Below the pieces are notes generated by a model. That model was given only the letters and a program-made list of their open reading frames with translations, did no database searches and was not told the origin of the DNA. Positions 34,201-46,389 of a stretch of 64,000 bases of DNA are shown piece after piece. The translations under genes and the position numbers were made by a program. The stretch's first letter is position 1. Each line of letters opens with the position of its first letter. Source of the DNA: Primula veris (Eukaryota; Streptophyta; Magnoliopsida; Ericales; Primulaceae); NCBI GenBank assembly GCA_963682055.1, contig OY821744.1, forward strand, positions 23,040,967 through 23,104,966. The letters are read 5' to 3'.

Positions 34201-37021
34201 AACTGTAGAATGAATATTGATGGCTGATTACAGTTTTTATGAAAATATGTCCAAGTCCAGGGCACTCTCAGCTTATTTGAATTTAAATGATGCTTGCAGA
34301 ACCACCTGCATTTGAAGTTCTTCCATCTCTTAAAAGATTAAAACAACGTGTGATTGCTGCAAGCCGTGGACAATATGATGCCGTATTTATGTCTGGAAGG
34401 TAAATAACTAATTTGCAGAACATTTTTTGTGTGTCTAATCTCCGTGGCAAATAAAGAACATATACTCAGCTTATACTTGGAGCATTTGACAAACCTGGAT
34501 CACATAAATTAGAATCTTAAGAGTATTTAGCTGATAACACTTTTGCAGCAAGTACCATCACAATGTTTTCTTGATGCTCTGCCAGAAGCTACAAGATGAT
34601 AACTGAATAATTCCTTCTTGTACTTATCATTTAATATTCTGTCCGTCGTAATCTAGATGGAAATTGTGGGAATCGAACTATTAAGGAGGCATAATAATGA
34701 CTTGTTAGCTTGTGAAAAATATCCCTCCATGAAGACAACCTAAAACTTTCTGTAACCTTGCACCAATTCTAGTTTGCTACTACTTTTGGAAATTTCTTTT
34801 AATTTGGGATTTCCAAAAATGCTGAACTAATTTGGCATGGGGGGAATTTATTTGTAACCTTTTCTCTGCTTTTGTAGCCTTCCGGTATTTTTTTTTTACC
34901 TTACACCCCTAAAAGCAATAATACTTGGACCTGGATTTCTATTCTACAGTTTTTGCATAATTGCATCTGCACCACATTCCCACGAATGTGATTTCTAACA
35001 CGCTTGGTATTTAACATACTGATTGGAGATCCTAGTCAAAATCCTATGAACTATACCTGTTTAGTGAATTAGTTGTGTGTAGCACTAAAAGAAATATACA
35101 AAAGCAACTTGTTACAAACTCCAGTATTTGTATTACTAACCAACATAGAGTTTGAGCCGAACTGGGGTCTGTTTCAAACTTGGCTGGTTAAGTAACAAGT
35201 CAGGGATTTTTTTCTAACCAATTTAGATATGAAGGGTCGACTCATTTACATCCCTAGATAAAGCTACGAGGATTGTTTAATAATATAATGACAAGTTATT
35301 GTATAAATTTACGCTTTCATGGCAAGTTTCCTAGATAACTTGACACTGTCACTGTTGTTGTGTTTGACGCAGTGGAAGCACTATAGTTGGCATTGGTTCT
35401 CCAGATCCACCCCAATTTGTGTACGATGATGATGAATACAAAGATGTGTTCTTGTCTGGTAAGCGATAAATTTGGGCTATTATTATACATCCAATTTGCT
35501 TATGTGGTTTGACTAACTTTGCATTGCATCTATACATCATCTATTTATTTAATCTACTATTGGGTACGTAATCCATGTATCTCTAATTGACAATTCAACC
35601 CTAACTGTTCCGAGTATCATTAAAAGAACAGCATGTTTGCAAAAAGTAAAACTGATCTTGCACTTGTGAAGGTTCAGTTGTTAAAAGTATAACTATAAGC
35701 AAAAAAAGATCTTGTGTTGAAGTTTTGAAAAATTGACACAGTTAGCATAGACAAAGGACAGTTTAGATGGAAAAAAACCCCGTAAACGATGGTTTTATGC
35801 AGTTTGTATTCTCATTTCTCAGTATGTGTAGTATACTGCGAGGTCGCTGAAACACTTGTATCATTATATGTGATGTTTTGCTAGACACTAACTTTGTTTT
35901 TTGAGTTCCATTCAAAAGTCTTCCAAATTCGTGACACGATTGATGTAAATCAAATTTGCTAACATAGTGGAATATGGTCAATTACTTTTAAGAACTGAAC
36001 CATATATACAGCAAGTCTAAACACTCTTTTCTTTTTTCATTTTGCCAAGTTACTGTAAGAACAAAACTGTGTTTAAATGTTTATAGCATGAAGATGCTCT
36101 CGAACTAACAGAGGATTAAAGTCACTTTTAGTTGAAATATTGGTCAAATACAAAAAGCCATCTTTACGATTGCCATGAAAGGACTTTGGGCTTCTTTAAG
36201 TAAGGCAGGCTTAAGAAAGATTTTTCACACGATTGATGCTTTTGTAAGACACATGGCTTGCACTAGCGTTTTGAGGGGAAATATTTTCCGCCTAGAACAT
36301 CTTGCCTTCGATGCATCCTAAAATCATAAAGCAGCCAGTGTGTATAGGTGACCTTTGTTTTATGGAATTCATAAGTTCGGAGATTCTAATCCTGCTCATC
36401 ATAGGCTTTTGGTACTTACCCATTAGGCTTTTGGAAAGATTGCCTCTCTATAGTTCACAGACAAGTCTTAAATTTTCAGTTGGTTGATAATTATAGTCCA
36501 ACGTTCGAAACGCAAATTATTTTTGTTAAGTGCGTGCTCTCTCTCATCTCGTCATGCACTTGGTTGATACTTTTCTGTATTGTTGATTTGTGGGGAATCG
36601 GATTCATGTGATGGTCAAGTAGACATAACCAACATGGCGGTCTCAATGGAAATTTCTTTTGTGATCCAGTAGATAATTGTATCACCGATACAGGTAACTG
36701 GTAGTATATGATAAGCAGATGGTATGCAGACTTGTTGAAGTACTGGTTTCAAAAGTTGAGTTTTGGTTGTACACTTCTCACGACAGCTTTATTGATATTT
36801 CTTTCCCATGCCTGTTTTGCCCATGCTTTATATGTTACTCTAATGTCTGCGTTAAATTTCTGAAGATCCTATTTAAATATACTAGAAAAGTTGCTAAGAA
36901 AGTAGCATCTCTTACTGCAGAAGCAAGTTTCATCACTCGTGCAGCTAATCAGTGGTACAGAGAGCCCTATTCTGCAAGCACTAGCACAACTGTGGAAGAG
37001 GATTCCGTGCCTGTTCAATAG
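31255..37021 (+). CDS. ISPE: 4-diphosphocytidyl-2-C-methyl-D-erythritol kinase, plastid
   Basis: Eleven exons are 31255-31473, 31956-32051, 32182-32250, 32456-32560, 32662-32718, 32820-33020, 33440-33529, 33620-33719, 34300-34399, 35373-35458 and 36921-37021 (TAG). All have GT/AG with matching phases, giving 1224 nt and 407 aa. The enzyme phosphorylates CDP-methylerythritol with ATP, a middle step of the plastid MEP route to isoprenoids (carotenoids, chlorophyll side chain, hormones). Exon 1 is a Ser/Thr-rich transit peptide. The kinase starts at LTLFSPCKINVFLRIT, and exon 6 has the GHMP-kinase ATP loop PTGAGLGGGSSNAA followed by SEIGSDIPFFFSHGAAYCTG. A later GGSTIVGIGSP-type loop spans exons 9-10. 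The length fits plant homologues. The gene converges on the UBA gene. Confidence 0.96.
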
Positions 37022-37196
37022 AACCGTAAATTTATACAAACAGAAAATATAGAATGACAGGCTGGATCTTTGGCATCTCATGTTGGACTTTATGTATCCG
37101 GTCGCAGCATTTGATTTAAGTTGTCCTTTGTCGAAGATAATTGATGTAGCTTTAAAGGAAAAGAATTACTAGTTGTGATTACTGTGTTTCAAACTG

Positions 37197-37202
37197 AATA
37201 AA
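37197..37202 (+). terminator. CMK polyadenylation signal
   Basis: AATAAA lies 176 bp after the CMK stop codon, in a T-rich context. It is the best near-upstream element for 3' end formation. Confidence 0.55.
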
Positions 37203-37959
37203 GCTAGTCATATCGATCCCTAGCTTGTTGTCACCTTTTGCTTTCTAGATCCTCCAAAATTTTCCATTACTAATGCAACTCAAGTGGGAGACTACGGACC
37301 CAAATACAGTCTCAACAAAAGGCACACACACCCCCCTCCCCCTACTATTTAAGTGTCACTACGAGACTACATTTAACTTTTGCTTACAAAATCGTGTAAT
37401 CCCAATTGCCGAAATGAGAATTTCTTAAAAGTTTTTCAATTTTGTAATTAAAATTAAAATTTCATTTTGGCGAGGAGTAAATATTTTACAATTCAAAGTT
37501 GTAATAGTTTCGTAATGGACACTTGAATAGGAAGCAGGTGGAGCGTTAAGCGCATTTTACCCTTTTTAACAAAAAGCTACAAACTAAGTTGCATTTGGTT
37601 CTGCAAGTTTAAGTTCATTTCTTTCTCAATTTTAAGATACATAACATTTAATGTGCAGCATAGCGACTTTAAGCTCTCTTTTTTCCCTCTCTGACCTTGA
37701 AAAAACTAACAAAATACTTGTATTTTAAATTTTACTTTGGCACGAAAAAAGCACAAGCTCAAAGCAACATGGACAGTAAGGCTTTAAAAAATAGAACAGA
37801 ATTAAGAGATGTGATATGCTTTTCCAATCAAGATTTGATTGATCATCACACTCATCACCATCATTAAGAGAACCAAACACCAATATCAAATTCAAGCACA
37901 ATCTGTTCGTCTTTTCATTTCATTTCACTTTTTTATTTTCATTTTGAAACACCCTCAAC
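37203..37959. other. Intergenic space between convergent genes
   Basis: It holds the 3' ends of CMK (plus) and the UBA gene (minus). It is A/T-rich with no further gene or repeat that I could see. Confidence 0.6.
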
Positions 37960-39981
37960 TTACAGAGAAGGAGAAAAAACAAACTGCCTAGGCAAACTAA
38001 AGATGTCCTTCTCCTCAAATGGAGAAGACCATTCCCTTGTCCCAGCAGCAGATGTTTCGCCAGAAGAAGCCACGAGACCACCATCTTGTAAACCCGCAAG
38101 CCCACTGCCACCTCCCACGTTGGACATAACCGTAGGTCTCATATTGGTGGTTCTAGCACTTAGTCCCTGTGTATATGCATCATATCCATGAACATTGTTC
38201 GGCATCCACATACCACTACTGGTTGACCTCGAGCTCCGATCCAAACTCCAATCTATATTCGCATAGTCAAACTCAATCATCGAGCCGCCTGTCTTCCAAT
38301 CCACAGGAGAAGAAGACCCTGACGAGCCATTCGAACCTATACCCATGAAAAGTCCAAGAGAAGATGCCGCGGCCAGAGTTGGGGTTGAACCACCCATTCT
38401 GTTCCACATACCAATCCCCCCTCTGCTGCTAGCTCCAGGAAAATCAACCATGCTGTTATTCGACACATATGGAGGTTGCTGATACTGTTGTTGGTAATGG
38501 AGTTGGCTATACAACTGATTTGAAGAGCTCAAGTTATTCTGAGGCATAACGGTTCTTGTACTTGGAACAATATTGGAAGAGAGCCCGTTTGGTAGTCCGT
38601 TAGGTTTTACTAACTCTACATTGTTTGGATACCAACCACCGGACAGCACTGCTGTTGCATTAGGTGGGGACGAAGAAATTAGGCTTGCCGTTGGAACCTG
38701 TTTTGCGTTGGCCGATTGAGGTCGTTGCATAACTATAACCGGTTCCTTAACTGATCCCAGTTGGAGACTCTTTAATTCACTCCCAAGAGCGGTATATCGA
38801 GATTCTATCTTGGATGGAGGTGGTGTTGTTTGCAATGGTGATGATGATGATAAAGAAAATGAAACTAAAGGGTCTGTTGCTGCAGCTGACCATCGTCTAT
38901 CCACAGGTGTTACAATCTGCTGCGGTTTTGCCCATTCCAGTTTGGACTGCGGTTTTCTCAATGCCTGCAAGTTTTTGCTCCCTGGTTCTAGAGCTACTAC
39001 TCCATTTGTAACCACTGGTTTGGTGTAATTGAAATCCTTATCATCTCTTTTCTGCTGCAAAAGATTGGAAGGCATAGGTTTTGGTTGTATTCGCAATGGA
39101 TTATTACTGTTGGGGAGAGAGAGCTTGTCGTTGATCGGTGTCGGTGGATCAAAAGTTTCCTCCGGCTTTAGTGATGGAGATGGTGAGGACTGTTTTTGGA
39201 CTCTGAGCATATCGGCTGCCTTACCAAGATCACCTTCACAGTTAACAATGGCTCTTTCGACCTCTTGCCTTGAGCATTTATGCCTGATTTCCAAATCTGC
39301 AATACTGGCCAACTCATCCGAAATATCGATTTTTAGATTACTCCCATCAAGGTTGAGATGCTCTTTGTGTGTATCAACTGTTTCTTCTGCTCCTTCAAAG
39401 AGCCATGCTACTGATTCCTCCATTTTACCTTCGTTCAATATGAGAGCCATTGTTGCCCGTTCTTGTGAAAATCCCATAGCAACAAGCTGCTGGGCAAGGA
39501 GTTCCAACTTTCTAGACATGAGAAAGCCATTGCACCGTTCATGAAGTTCCACTGCTCGCCTCTCCTTCTGGCGCTGATGCTTCCTCTCGTTCTTTTGTCG
39601 GATTTTCTCTCTCTTGTCACTGTCAGCACCAGGTATTGCTTCCTGACGAAGAGGGTTAATTTTGTCTTTATGATCTTCTGACTCACCAGACCAACTACCA
39701 TTGTTGGAAATATTATCGTACTCCATTCCGTTACCACCAGAGCTCCCAGAATAGTCATCCGTTTCATCTATATTCCGGAAACGACCATTTACTTGAAGAG
39801 AAGAAACTGAAGAGTTCGGTGCTGTCTCAATGGTATGAAACTTACCCAAAACAGGATTGTAGCCACTTACTGGCGTGCCACTACTGGCCATATTAACAAG
39901 ACCAGAAGGCTTAAGTGAACCCTTCTGTGGATCCTTGCCCGCTTTTTTGTCCTTGGACCTGGCTTTCGATGCTGGAGACAT
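37960..39981 (-). CDS. Protein with two UBA-like domains and a low-complexity C-terminus
   Basis: One coding exon of 2022 nt encodes 673 aa. I chose the ATG at 39981 (MSPASKARSKDKKAGK) because the upstream in-frame Met at 39996 lies only four nt inside the exon after the leader-intron acceptor. The order is a basic N-terminus, an acidic/Gly-Ser region, and a Lys/Arg/Glu-rich coiled segment (about 125-155). A first UBA-like domain (about 160-200, LAQQLVAMGFSQERATMALI) and a second (about 220-265, EIRHKCSRQEVERAIVNCEG) follow. About 400 residues rich in Ser, Pro, Asn and Gln complete it. Plant relatives are annotated only as UBA/EF1B-like proteins. Ubiquitin binding is inferred from the domain; no enzyme domain is present. 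A 197-bp piece of this gene recurs at 49377. Confidence 0.9.
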   Translation of the reverse strand: MSPASKARSKDKKAGKDPQKGSLKPSGLVNMASSGTPVSGYNPVLGKFHTIETAPNSSVSSLQVNGRFRNIDETDDYSGSSGGNGMEYDNISNNGSWSGESEDHKDKINPLRQEAIPGADSDKREKIRQKNERKHQRQKERRAVELHERCNGFLMSRKLELLAQQLVAMGFSQERATMALILNEGKMEESVAWLFEGAEETVDTHKEHLNLDGSNLKIDISDELASIADLEIRHKCSRQEVERAIVNCEGDLGKAADMLRVQKQSSPSPSLKPEETFDPPTPINDKLSLPNSNNPLRIQPKPMPSNLLQQKRDDKDFNYTKPVVTNGVVALEPGSKNLQALRKPQSKLEWAKPQQIVTPVDRRWSAAATDPLVSFSLSSSSPLQTTPPPSKIESRYTALGSELKSLQLGSVKEPVIVMQRPQSANAKQVPTASLISSSPPNATAVLSGGWYPNNVELVKPNGLPNGLSSNIVPSTRTVMPQNNLSSSNQLYSQLHYQQQYQQPPYVSNNSMVDFPGASSRGGIGMWNRMGGSTPTLAAASSLGLFMGIGSNGSSGSSSPVDWKTGGSMIEFDYANIDWSLDRSSRSTSSGMWMPNNVHGYDAYTQGLSARTTNMRPTVMSNVGGGSGLAGLQDGGLVASSGETSAAGTREWSSPFEEKDIFSLPRQFVFSPSL

Positions 39982-40490
39982 TTTACCACAATACAATTAT
40001 CTGCAAATTTCATTACAGAGTAAATTTTCAGCTAATGAGGAAAGGAGATTTAGTAACCGAAATAAAATGCCAACCCCAAAAAACAAAATTTTCTCAATGT
40101 CTGAAACAAATTAAACAATTCTCCAAGAAAGAGGTAAAAGGAACAGTTGCCCGTTTAATCTGGTCTTCCAAAACTTTCTTATAAATTACTAATTACTATT
40201 CTGAAATTGAACAGGCGCAACGAGAAAATTCAGGCGCAAAAAGAAGTAAAAATTGCATAATACAAAAAAGGGACAAGTGAATGAAAACCATAGACGCTGC
40301 TATGTTGAGTAGAGCTCACAACAAAATCGCAGAAAGATAAGGCAAGTACGAAAAACAGATAATGATCTGCTATAAACCCAAGCATACACTATCCACATAA
40401 ATTATCCATTAAAAGCTCTGTAAATAAGAGACACACCCGAACTCATCCTCAGGAATACCACACTTCGTTATAGTATTTCAAATTTGAACG

Positions 40491-40620
40491 CTTAACATCA
40501 TAACTTCTTATGTATATACAAAATTACAAAATTAACATCATAACTTCTTATGTATATACAAAATTACAAAATTAACATCATAACTTCTTATGTATATACA
40601 AAATTACAAAATTAACATCA
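40491..40620. repeat. 40-bp tandem repeat, just over three copies
   Basis: The unit TAACTTCTTATGTATATACA plus AAATTACAAAATTAACATCA repeats at 40501, 40541 and 40581 with no differences seen, preceded by a partial copy. Perfect identity points to recent expansion. It is not a CRISPR array because there are no distinct spacers. Confidence 0.97.
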
Positions 40621-42245
40621 AAATGTGGATATTTGGCATATTTGCTGAAATGAGGCAAGTGAATCAAGTCACAGACTTAACAAAACATAAAAAAGCTATG
40701 TTGCTTTCAACAACAACACAACATAATAATTATCACTTATTATCAGACCGTCGTCAATTTCCAGAAAGGGTACCATACGATTAAAAGATAAGTAAAGTTC
40801 ACAGACTAGAGTAGAATACAAAAACAGGAGCGGCAGCAAATGTGAAGGATCTAAAGAGGAAAAGAAAGATAAAACAAGGAAAAAGTAATCCTTATAGATT
40901 TTTAAAAAGCAAAAGGCCTACTACATACACAAGAACAGCAACAAGTCAGAAGTGGCAATTAGGATACAGATTACATTCCCAAAAGCAAGAATATATGAGC
41001 ATTAAAATTGAGAACTATTAGAGTACTTTTCAGTTTTCTTGTATTAAGATACTTGAAAAGATAAAAAAGAACACACCCTTTAATACTTTAGAACAACCAG
41101 AAAGAGCATAACACAATATCTATTGAACATGCAATTTTGTCCTTGTCCTGGCTAAAAATATATTAAGCTTGGTTCATATGGTGGATTGCATAAATCAAGA
41201 TTTGCATTCTGAGTCAGTTAGATTTGTTATTTTGTACAATTATGGGGGGACAAGACACTTTCATTTCTATGTATGAAAGAACTTTACTTAACTGTAACTG
41301 CGCATACTTACCGGGGAAAAAAAACTGTAACTGCTCAAAAGCTATAGTCAGTTTTTCCCCTCAACCCACTATCACACAAAAACACGATTCTTCAAAACAA
41401 AAATACAGCGGTTTCATTCACACAGACAAAAATTGACACGAAAAGGTGCACTATAATCCAGGGCAACACAGCCTAAGAGAACCAAACCATTCATCATATT
41501 CACAAACTATTCAATAAAAACTCTACTTCACACTTAATGCATACAGCAGGCAAAATAAGATCAACATCCCTACTTCTAGATTGAAATTGCAAAATGGATT
41601 CAAAGAAAGCTAAAACTTACAAAGTAAAACTATCACATAAAAAGGCCCAGCTCCTTTGAACTTCAGAAGTTAATAATCTATCGATGCTTCGGCCTTGGAA
41701 ACCCGCTTCCGCGTTTACATCGTCAGAAGCTTGCGGAAACTTCCATATCAAAGCGTAAAAGAGGAAAGCGATACATGGTAATCGCAAGAAAAACAAAGAT
41801 AGGGAATGAAAAATAATCTAGCCTCATTAACACCCAATTTGTATTTGCCTCTTAACAGCCTCATTAACACCCAATATGTATTTGCCTCTAACAACCATAT
41901 CCATATCTAACTCAACCCTACCAGATCGACTCATATACCTATGCTATCCATAAAAGAGTATTATGTTTTCTATTTTTTAAGTATTGGGAGAATTATTATC
42001 GTTTTATAGTATTTTATTACTACATAAAATTGTAAATATATAAAAATAAACTCTCCTAGACGCTTCAGACGACACTTCCTCACCTATCTTATTATCCGTC
42101 TCCTTGTTCCTGCTCCTGCTCCTGCTCCTGCTTCCGCTTCGTGCAACAACACTCTAGTATTAAACGATAACTTCATTGAACTTCAATTGATTCAGAAAAA
42201 AGACTTGCCATTCAGAAAAGGTAGACGTACTTAAGGAATGTACTA

Positions 42246-42273
42246 CCATAACCATAACCATAACCATAACCAT
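42246..42273. repeat. (CCATAA)n hexamer repeat
   Basis: About four and a half tandem CCATAA units lie in the UBA leader intron. A short CTCCTG run lies nearby at about 42110. Confidence 0.9.
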
Positions 42274-42479
42274 GTACTGCCTCATTCTCACCCAATTGAC
42301 AATAGCGAAATAATATCAATATCAACAAAACTTACACTAATCAGTCACACTAAGGATAATTTATTTTGTCCATTTAAAAATATTAGTCAACAAAAATAAA
42401 ATATGTACAGAGGGAGGTAGAAAAGACCAATGTAAAGAGCCGAAATCCATAAATTGAAGAAACTTATAATTCATATCAA

Positions 42480-43700
42480 ATTAGTGATAGGATAGGGTAG
42501 TAAATAGCTTTTTTCCCTGTTAATCAGATTTGATCAATCTTGTTCCTCCTATTAAAAAACCTTAAATATACAGTTTTCTAAATAGGCAGGTAAAAAAAGG
42601 TTTCTCTATTTCATACTTATGATGCTAAACTAAACCCTTAATTTCAATACTCACAATTTAACTCGCAAAAAAATACAAAACCAAAAAATCACGTGAATAA
42701 AAAACACCGACTTCAATTCCCTAATTCTCATAGGAGGAACAAGATATTAATCAATTAAACGTAAATCCAAAATGTATAAAAAAATCTCCATCCAGTCAGA
42801 TATTCACCGCAACTGAATTTTCTAAAAAAATTATAATTAGTCTGAGCTCCTTGAAAAAACACCGACTTCAATTCTCCAAATATCAATTAAACGTAAATAA
42901 AAAATGTATAGAAATATTTCTCCATCCAATCAGATAATCACCGCAACTGAATTTCGAAATTTAATAATTACTCCAAGCTCATTTGGTTTCCGCAGCAAAA
43001 CCACAGTATTAATTATATATAAATGAAAGGGAAAGAGAACTAATAAATATAATTACAAAATAGAGGCGAAACAAGCATGTCCTTGATTGGGAATTATTGT
43101 TAAGTTGGGTACTAAATCGTAAAAAGCTGATAGTATAGGGTAGTAATCGGATTTTCTCCCTATAAATCAGGTATGATCAATCCTATAAAAAAAAGATAAA
43201 TAAAAAGGTTTCTATAATTCATATTTACTATGCTAAACTAAACCCATCCGTTTTTCAATACTCACAATTTAACTAGCAAAAATTCACAAAAAACAACAAA
43301 TCATATGAATCAAAAAACACCAATTTCAATTCTCCAATTAAACGTAAATCCAAAATGTATAAAATTATTTCTCCATTCAATAAGATAATCACCGCAACTT
43401 AAATTTCTCAAATTTTATTAATTACTCCGAGCTCCTTTGGTTTCCGCAGCAAACCCCACAGTATTGATAATAAATAAATAAAGGTAACGAAGACTAATAG
43501 ATATAATAAAGCGAGAAAATCGAGAAATTTTTATAATTACTCAGAGCTCCTTGAAAAAACACCGGCTTCCATTCTCCAATTATCAATTAAACGTAAATCC
43601 AAAATGTATAAAAATATTTACCCATCCAATTAGATAATCACCGCAACTAAATTTGGTTCAAAACCACAGTATAAATATTAAATAAATAAAAGGTAAAGAA
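42480..43700. repeat. Tandem duplication of about 600 bp in the leader intron, with subrepeats
   Basis: GGGTAGTAA...TTTTCTCCC/TTTTTTCCC stretches, GCTAAACTAAACCC and TACTCACAATTTAACT recur about 608 bp apart (for example 42623 and 43231). A smaller module with CACCG(A/C)ACTT-type starts, ATTAAACGTAAATCCAAAAT, ATAATCACCGCAACT and GGTTTCCGCAGCAAA(A/C)CC recurs four times. The copies are diverged, so the duplication is not new. Confidence 0.8.
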
Positions 43701-43870
43701 AACTAATAGATATAATAAAGCGAGAAAATAAAATAAAATAAAATCAAGATCTTAAAAAACCTAACCGGATCAAATCAAACGGTCAATTATCTAATCAAAC
43801 ATATTAAAAAAATCACAGAGATTGTAATTAATCAAATGGAAAATATATCTAGAGAGAGAGAGAGATTTAC

Positions 43871-43990
43871 CGTAACGGCGGAGAGAGATCGAGAATCGAC
43901 GGAGAGAGAGAGAGAGAGATAGGTAATACGAGGCTAAAACTGAATCGAACGAAATTAGGGTTTTCTCTTCGATTTGGGAATTGAATTAAA
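43871..43990 (-). promoter_or_regulatory. 5' leader exon and transcription start region of the UBA gene
   Basis: On the minus strand AAACCCTAATTTCG, a CT-rich stretch (CTCTCTCTCTCTC, 43901-43918) and CCGCCGTTACG precede the leader-intron donor. CT-rich leaders containing AAACCCTA (telo-box) are typical of plant housekeeping genes. The exact start site is not known. Copies of its outer part recur in the array upstream. Confidence 0.6.
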
Positions 43991-44029
43991 AAGATGGATT
44001 AAACTGGTAGTGACGAGATGGATTAAAAA

Positions 44030-45830
44030 AGATAATAATAAAACGTGTCGGTATATATATATATATATATATATCAATTGGTATACAAACTATATGTTTT
44101 TATAATTTAGTATCTAATTTATCTACTTTTTCTAAATCGGCACTCATTTTATCTTTAATTTTAATTAATACACTCCTTGAGATGGATTGAAAAAGATAAA
44201 AACATGTATGTATATATCCACATGACAATTGTTGAATTGGTATCCAAACTATCTGTTTTTGATAATTTAGTACCTAATTTATCTACTTTTCTAAATCGAT
44301 ACCCGACCTTAATGTTTTTATCTTTAATTAATGTATTCTTTGAAATGAATTGAAAAAGATAAAAACGTGTATGCGTATATGCACGTGGTAATTGTTGAAT
44401 TGGTACTCAAACTATTAGATTTTGAAAATTTAGTACCTAATTTATCTACTTTTTTAAATTGGTACTCGGTCTTAATGTTTTATTTTCAATTAATGCACAT
44501 TTGCTTATTGCCAATTTGTTTTATAATTGGAAAAACATTGTTTGATATAATACACTAACGTATTTTACTAATTTGGTACCCAACTTACAATATACGTGAC
44601 AAAAAAAAACGTGTTTGTATATGTCCATGTGGTAATTGCTAAATTGGTACCCAAATTATAAGTTTTTTAATGATTTAGGAACTAATTTATCCGTTTTTCT
44701 ACATCGGTACTCGACCTTAGTGTTTTTATCTTTAGTTAATGCACTCTTTGAGATAGATTGAAAAAATTAAAAACGTGTCTGTATATATCCACATGGTAAT
44801 TGTTGAATTGGTATCCAAACTATCGGATTTTGATGATTTAGTATCTAATTTATCTAATTTTCTAAATTGGTACTTGTTGTCGGTCTGTTTTCTAATTGTA
44901 AAAACATTGCTCAATTCCATATACTACCTATCGTATTTTACTAATTTGGTACCCAACTTACAATATAGGTGACCAAACAAAAACGTGTCTGTATATGTCA
45001 ATATGGTAATTGCTAAATTGGTACCCAAACAAAATATTTTGACAATTTAGTACCTATTTTTTTTGCTTTTCTGCATCGGTACTCGACCTTTCATGTATCA
45101 ATTCATGCATATTCGTACTTGTTTCTCCGACCCTTTTTTTAATTGGAAAAAGACCGTTCGATGTCCTATTTTATTAATTTTAAAATCAAACGAAAATAGG
45201 GTTTTCTTTGACCGGGATGAATAAGAAACTAGTAATGTGGAGATGGATTGAAAAGGATAACAGTGTGTATCTGCTTGGTAATTATTAAATTGTTATCCAA
45301 ATTATTAGTTTTTGACAATTTAAGGGCCTAATTTATCTATTTTTTTAAAATCGGTACTCGGGCTTAATATTTATCTTCAATTAATGCAACCTTGCCTGTT
45401 ATCGGTTTACTTTATAATTGAAAAATGACCGTTTAATAGCCTATTTTACTAGCAAATTTTATAAATTTTAAAAACATACGAAATTAGGGCTTTTCTTTGA
45501 TCAGGAAGAATAAGAAATTAATAGCGTGGAGATGGATTGAAAATGATAAAAATGTGTGTATATATCCACATGGTAATTGTTAAATTGGTACCTAAACTAT
45601 CGGATTTTGACGATTTAAGACCTAATTTATCTACTTTTCTAAATCGGTACTCGACCTTAATGTTTTATCAGCAATTAATGTAATCTTATTTGTTGCCCAG
45701 CATATTTTTAATGGGAAAATGACAGTTCAGTAGCCTATTTTATTAGCAAATATTACTAATTCGCTACTCAACTAACAATACACATGACCAAACAAACCAT
45801 TACTTACCAACTTTTACTAATTTGGTACCC
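44030..45830. repeat. Tandem array upstream of the UBA gene
   Basis: About eight diverged units repeat a core of the form GATTGAAAAAGATAAAAACG, GTATATATCCACATGGTAAT, AATTGGTA(T/C)CCAAACTAT, TTTAGTACCTAATTTATCTA and ATCGGTACTCGACCTTAATG. Spacing is irregular (about 160-290 bp). Some units also contain ACGAAATTAGGG plus TTTTCTTTGA (about 45190 and 45480), which match the UBA leader at about 43949-43970. The array therefore seems to have grown partly from the gene's own 5' end. Confidence 0.82.
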
Positions 45831-46389
45831 AATCTATAATTTTTAATTGAATATGAGTGTCTTGATTGGATGTTACACACAAAGTTTGGGTATTCAATTG
45901 GAGAAACAGGTAGACTCGGTACTAAATTTCCACATCCATCACACTTGTGTCGTCTCGGTCAATTGTATTATTTTTACCGGACATTATGTTTCTCATATAA
46001 ATTATCGCGTTTTTTCCTCCTTTACTTATTGGTTCTTGATATCATTTTCCGTTCCTATTAATTCACGTGTTATAAAAACGGAGCTAAAAACATAATAGAC
46101 AAATATTAAAGACATAGAAATAAAATGAACACGTGATATAATGTGTTTCGGCGTCTCAATAGTTCAGGTTTAGCCTTATCCGACGGAAAATATCATAATC
46201 TCTTTACATTAGTAGAAATATTACAAATACAACTTTGATATCACACTTTTTATATAGCCTTTCTTACTATATTTCCTTACAATTTTTCTCATGTGTTTGA
46301 AATTGGTGTAACAGATAGGTTTTTATCGAAAAATTCTAGAAGTGGAGGTGAATAATTTGGTGTTACATATGAATCCACATGCCATTTAG
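45831..46389. other. Unassigned spacer
   Basis: It lies between the tandem array and the Gypsy LTR. Short ORFs lack codon-use, splice or family support. I see no clear feature. Confidence 0.5.

Larger units (their letters stand above)
40001..43870 (-). other. Leader intron of the UBA gene
   Basis: The acceptor TTTGCAG ends at 40001, 19 bp before the coding ATG. The donor ACG|GTAAAT is at 43870. The 3.9-kb intron carries three tandem-repeat systems (40491-40620, 42246-42273 and 42480-43700) and no coding sequence. A long 5' UTR intron is common in plant housekeeping genes and can raise expression. That effect is inferred here. Confidence 0.72.

Noticed and set aside
40491..40620. Regular 40-bp repeats considered as a CRISPR-like array
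   Set aside because: The repeats are directly contiguous with no unique spacers, and the genome is a plant's.
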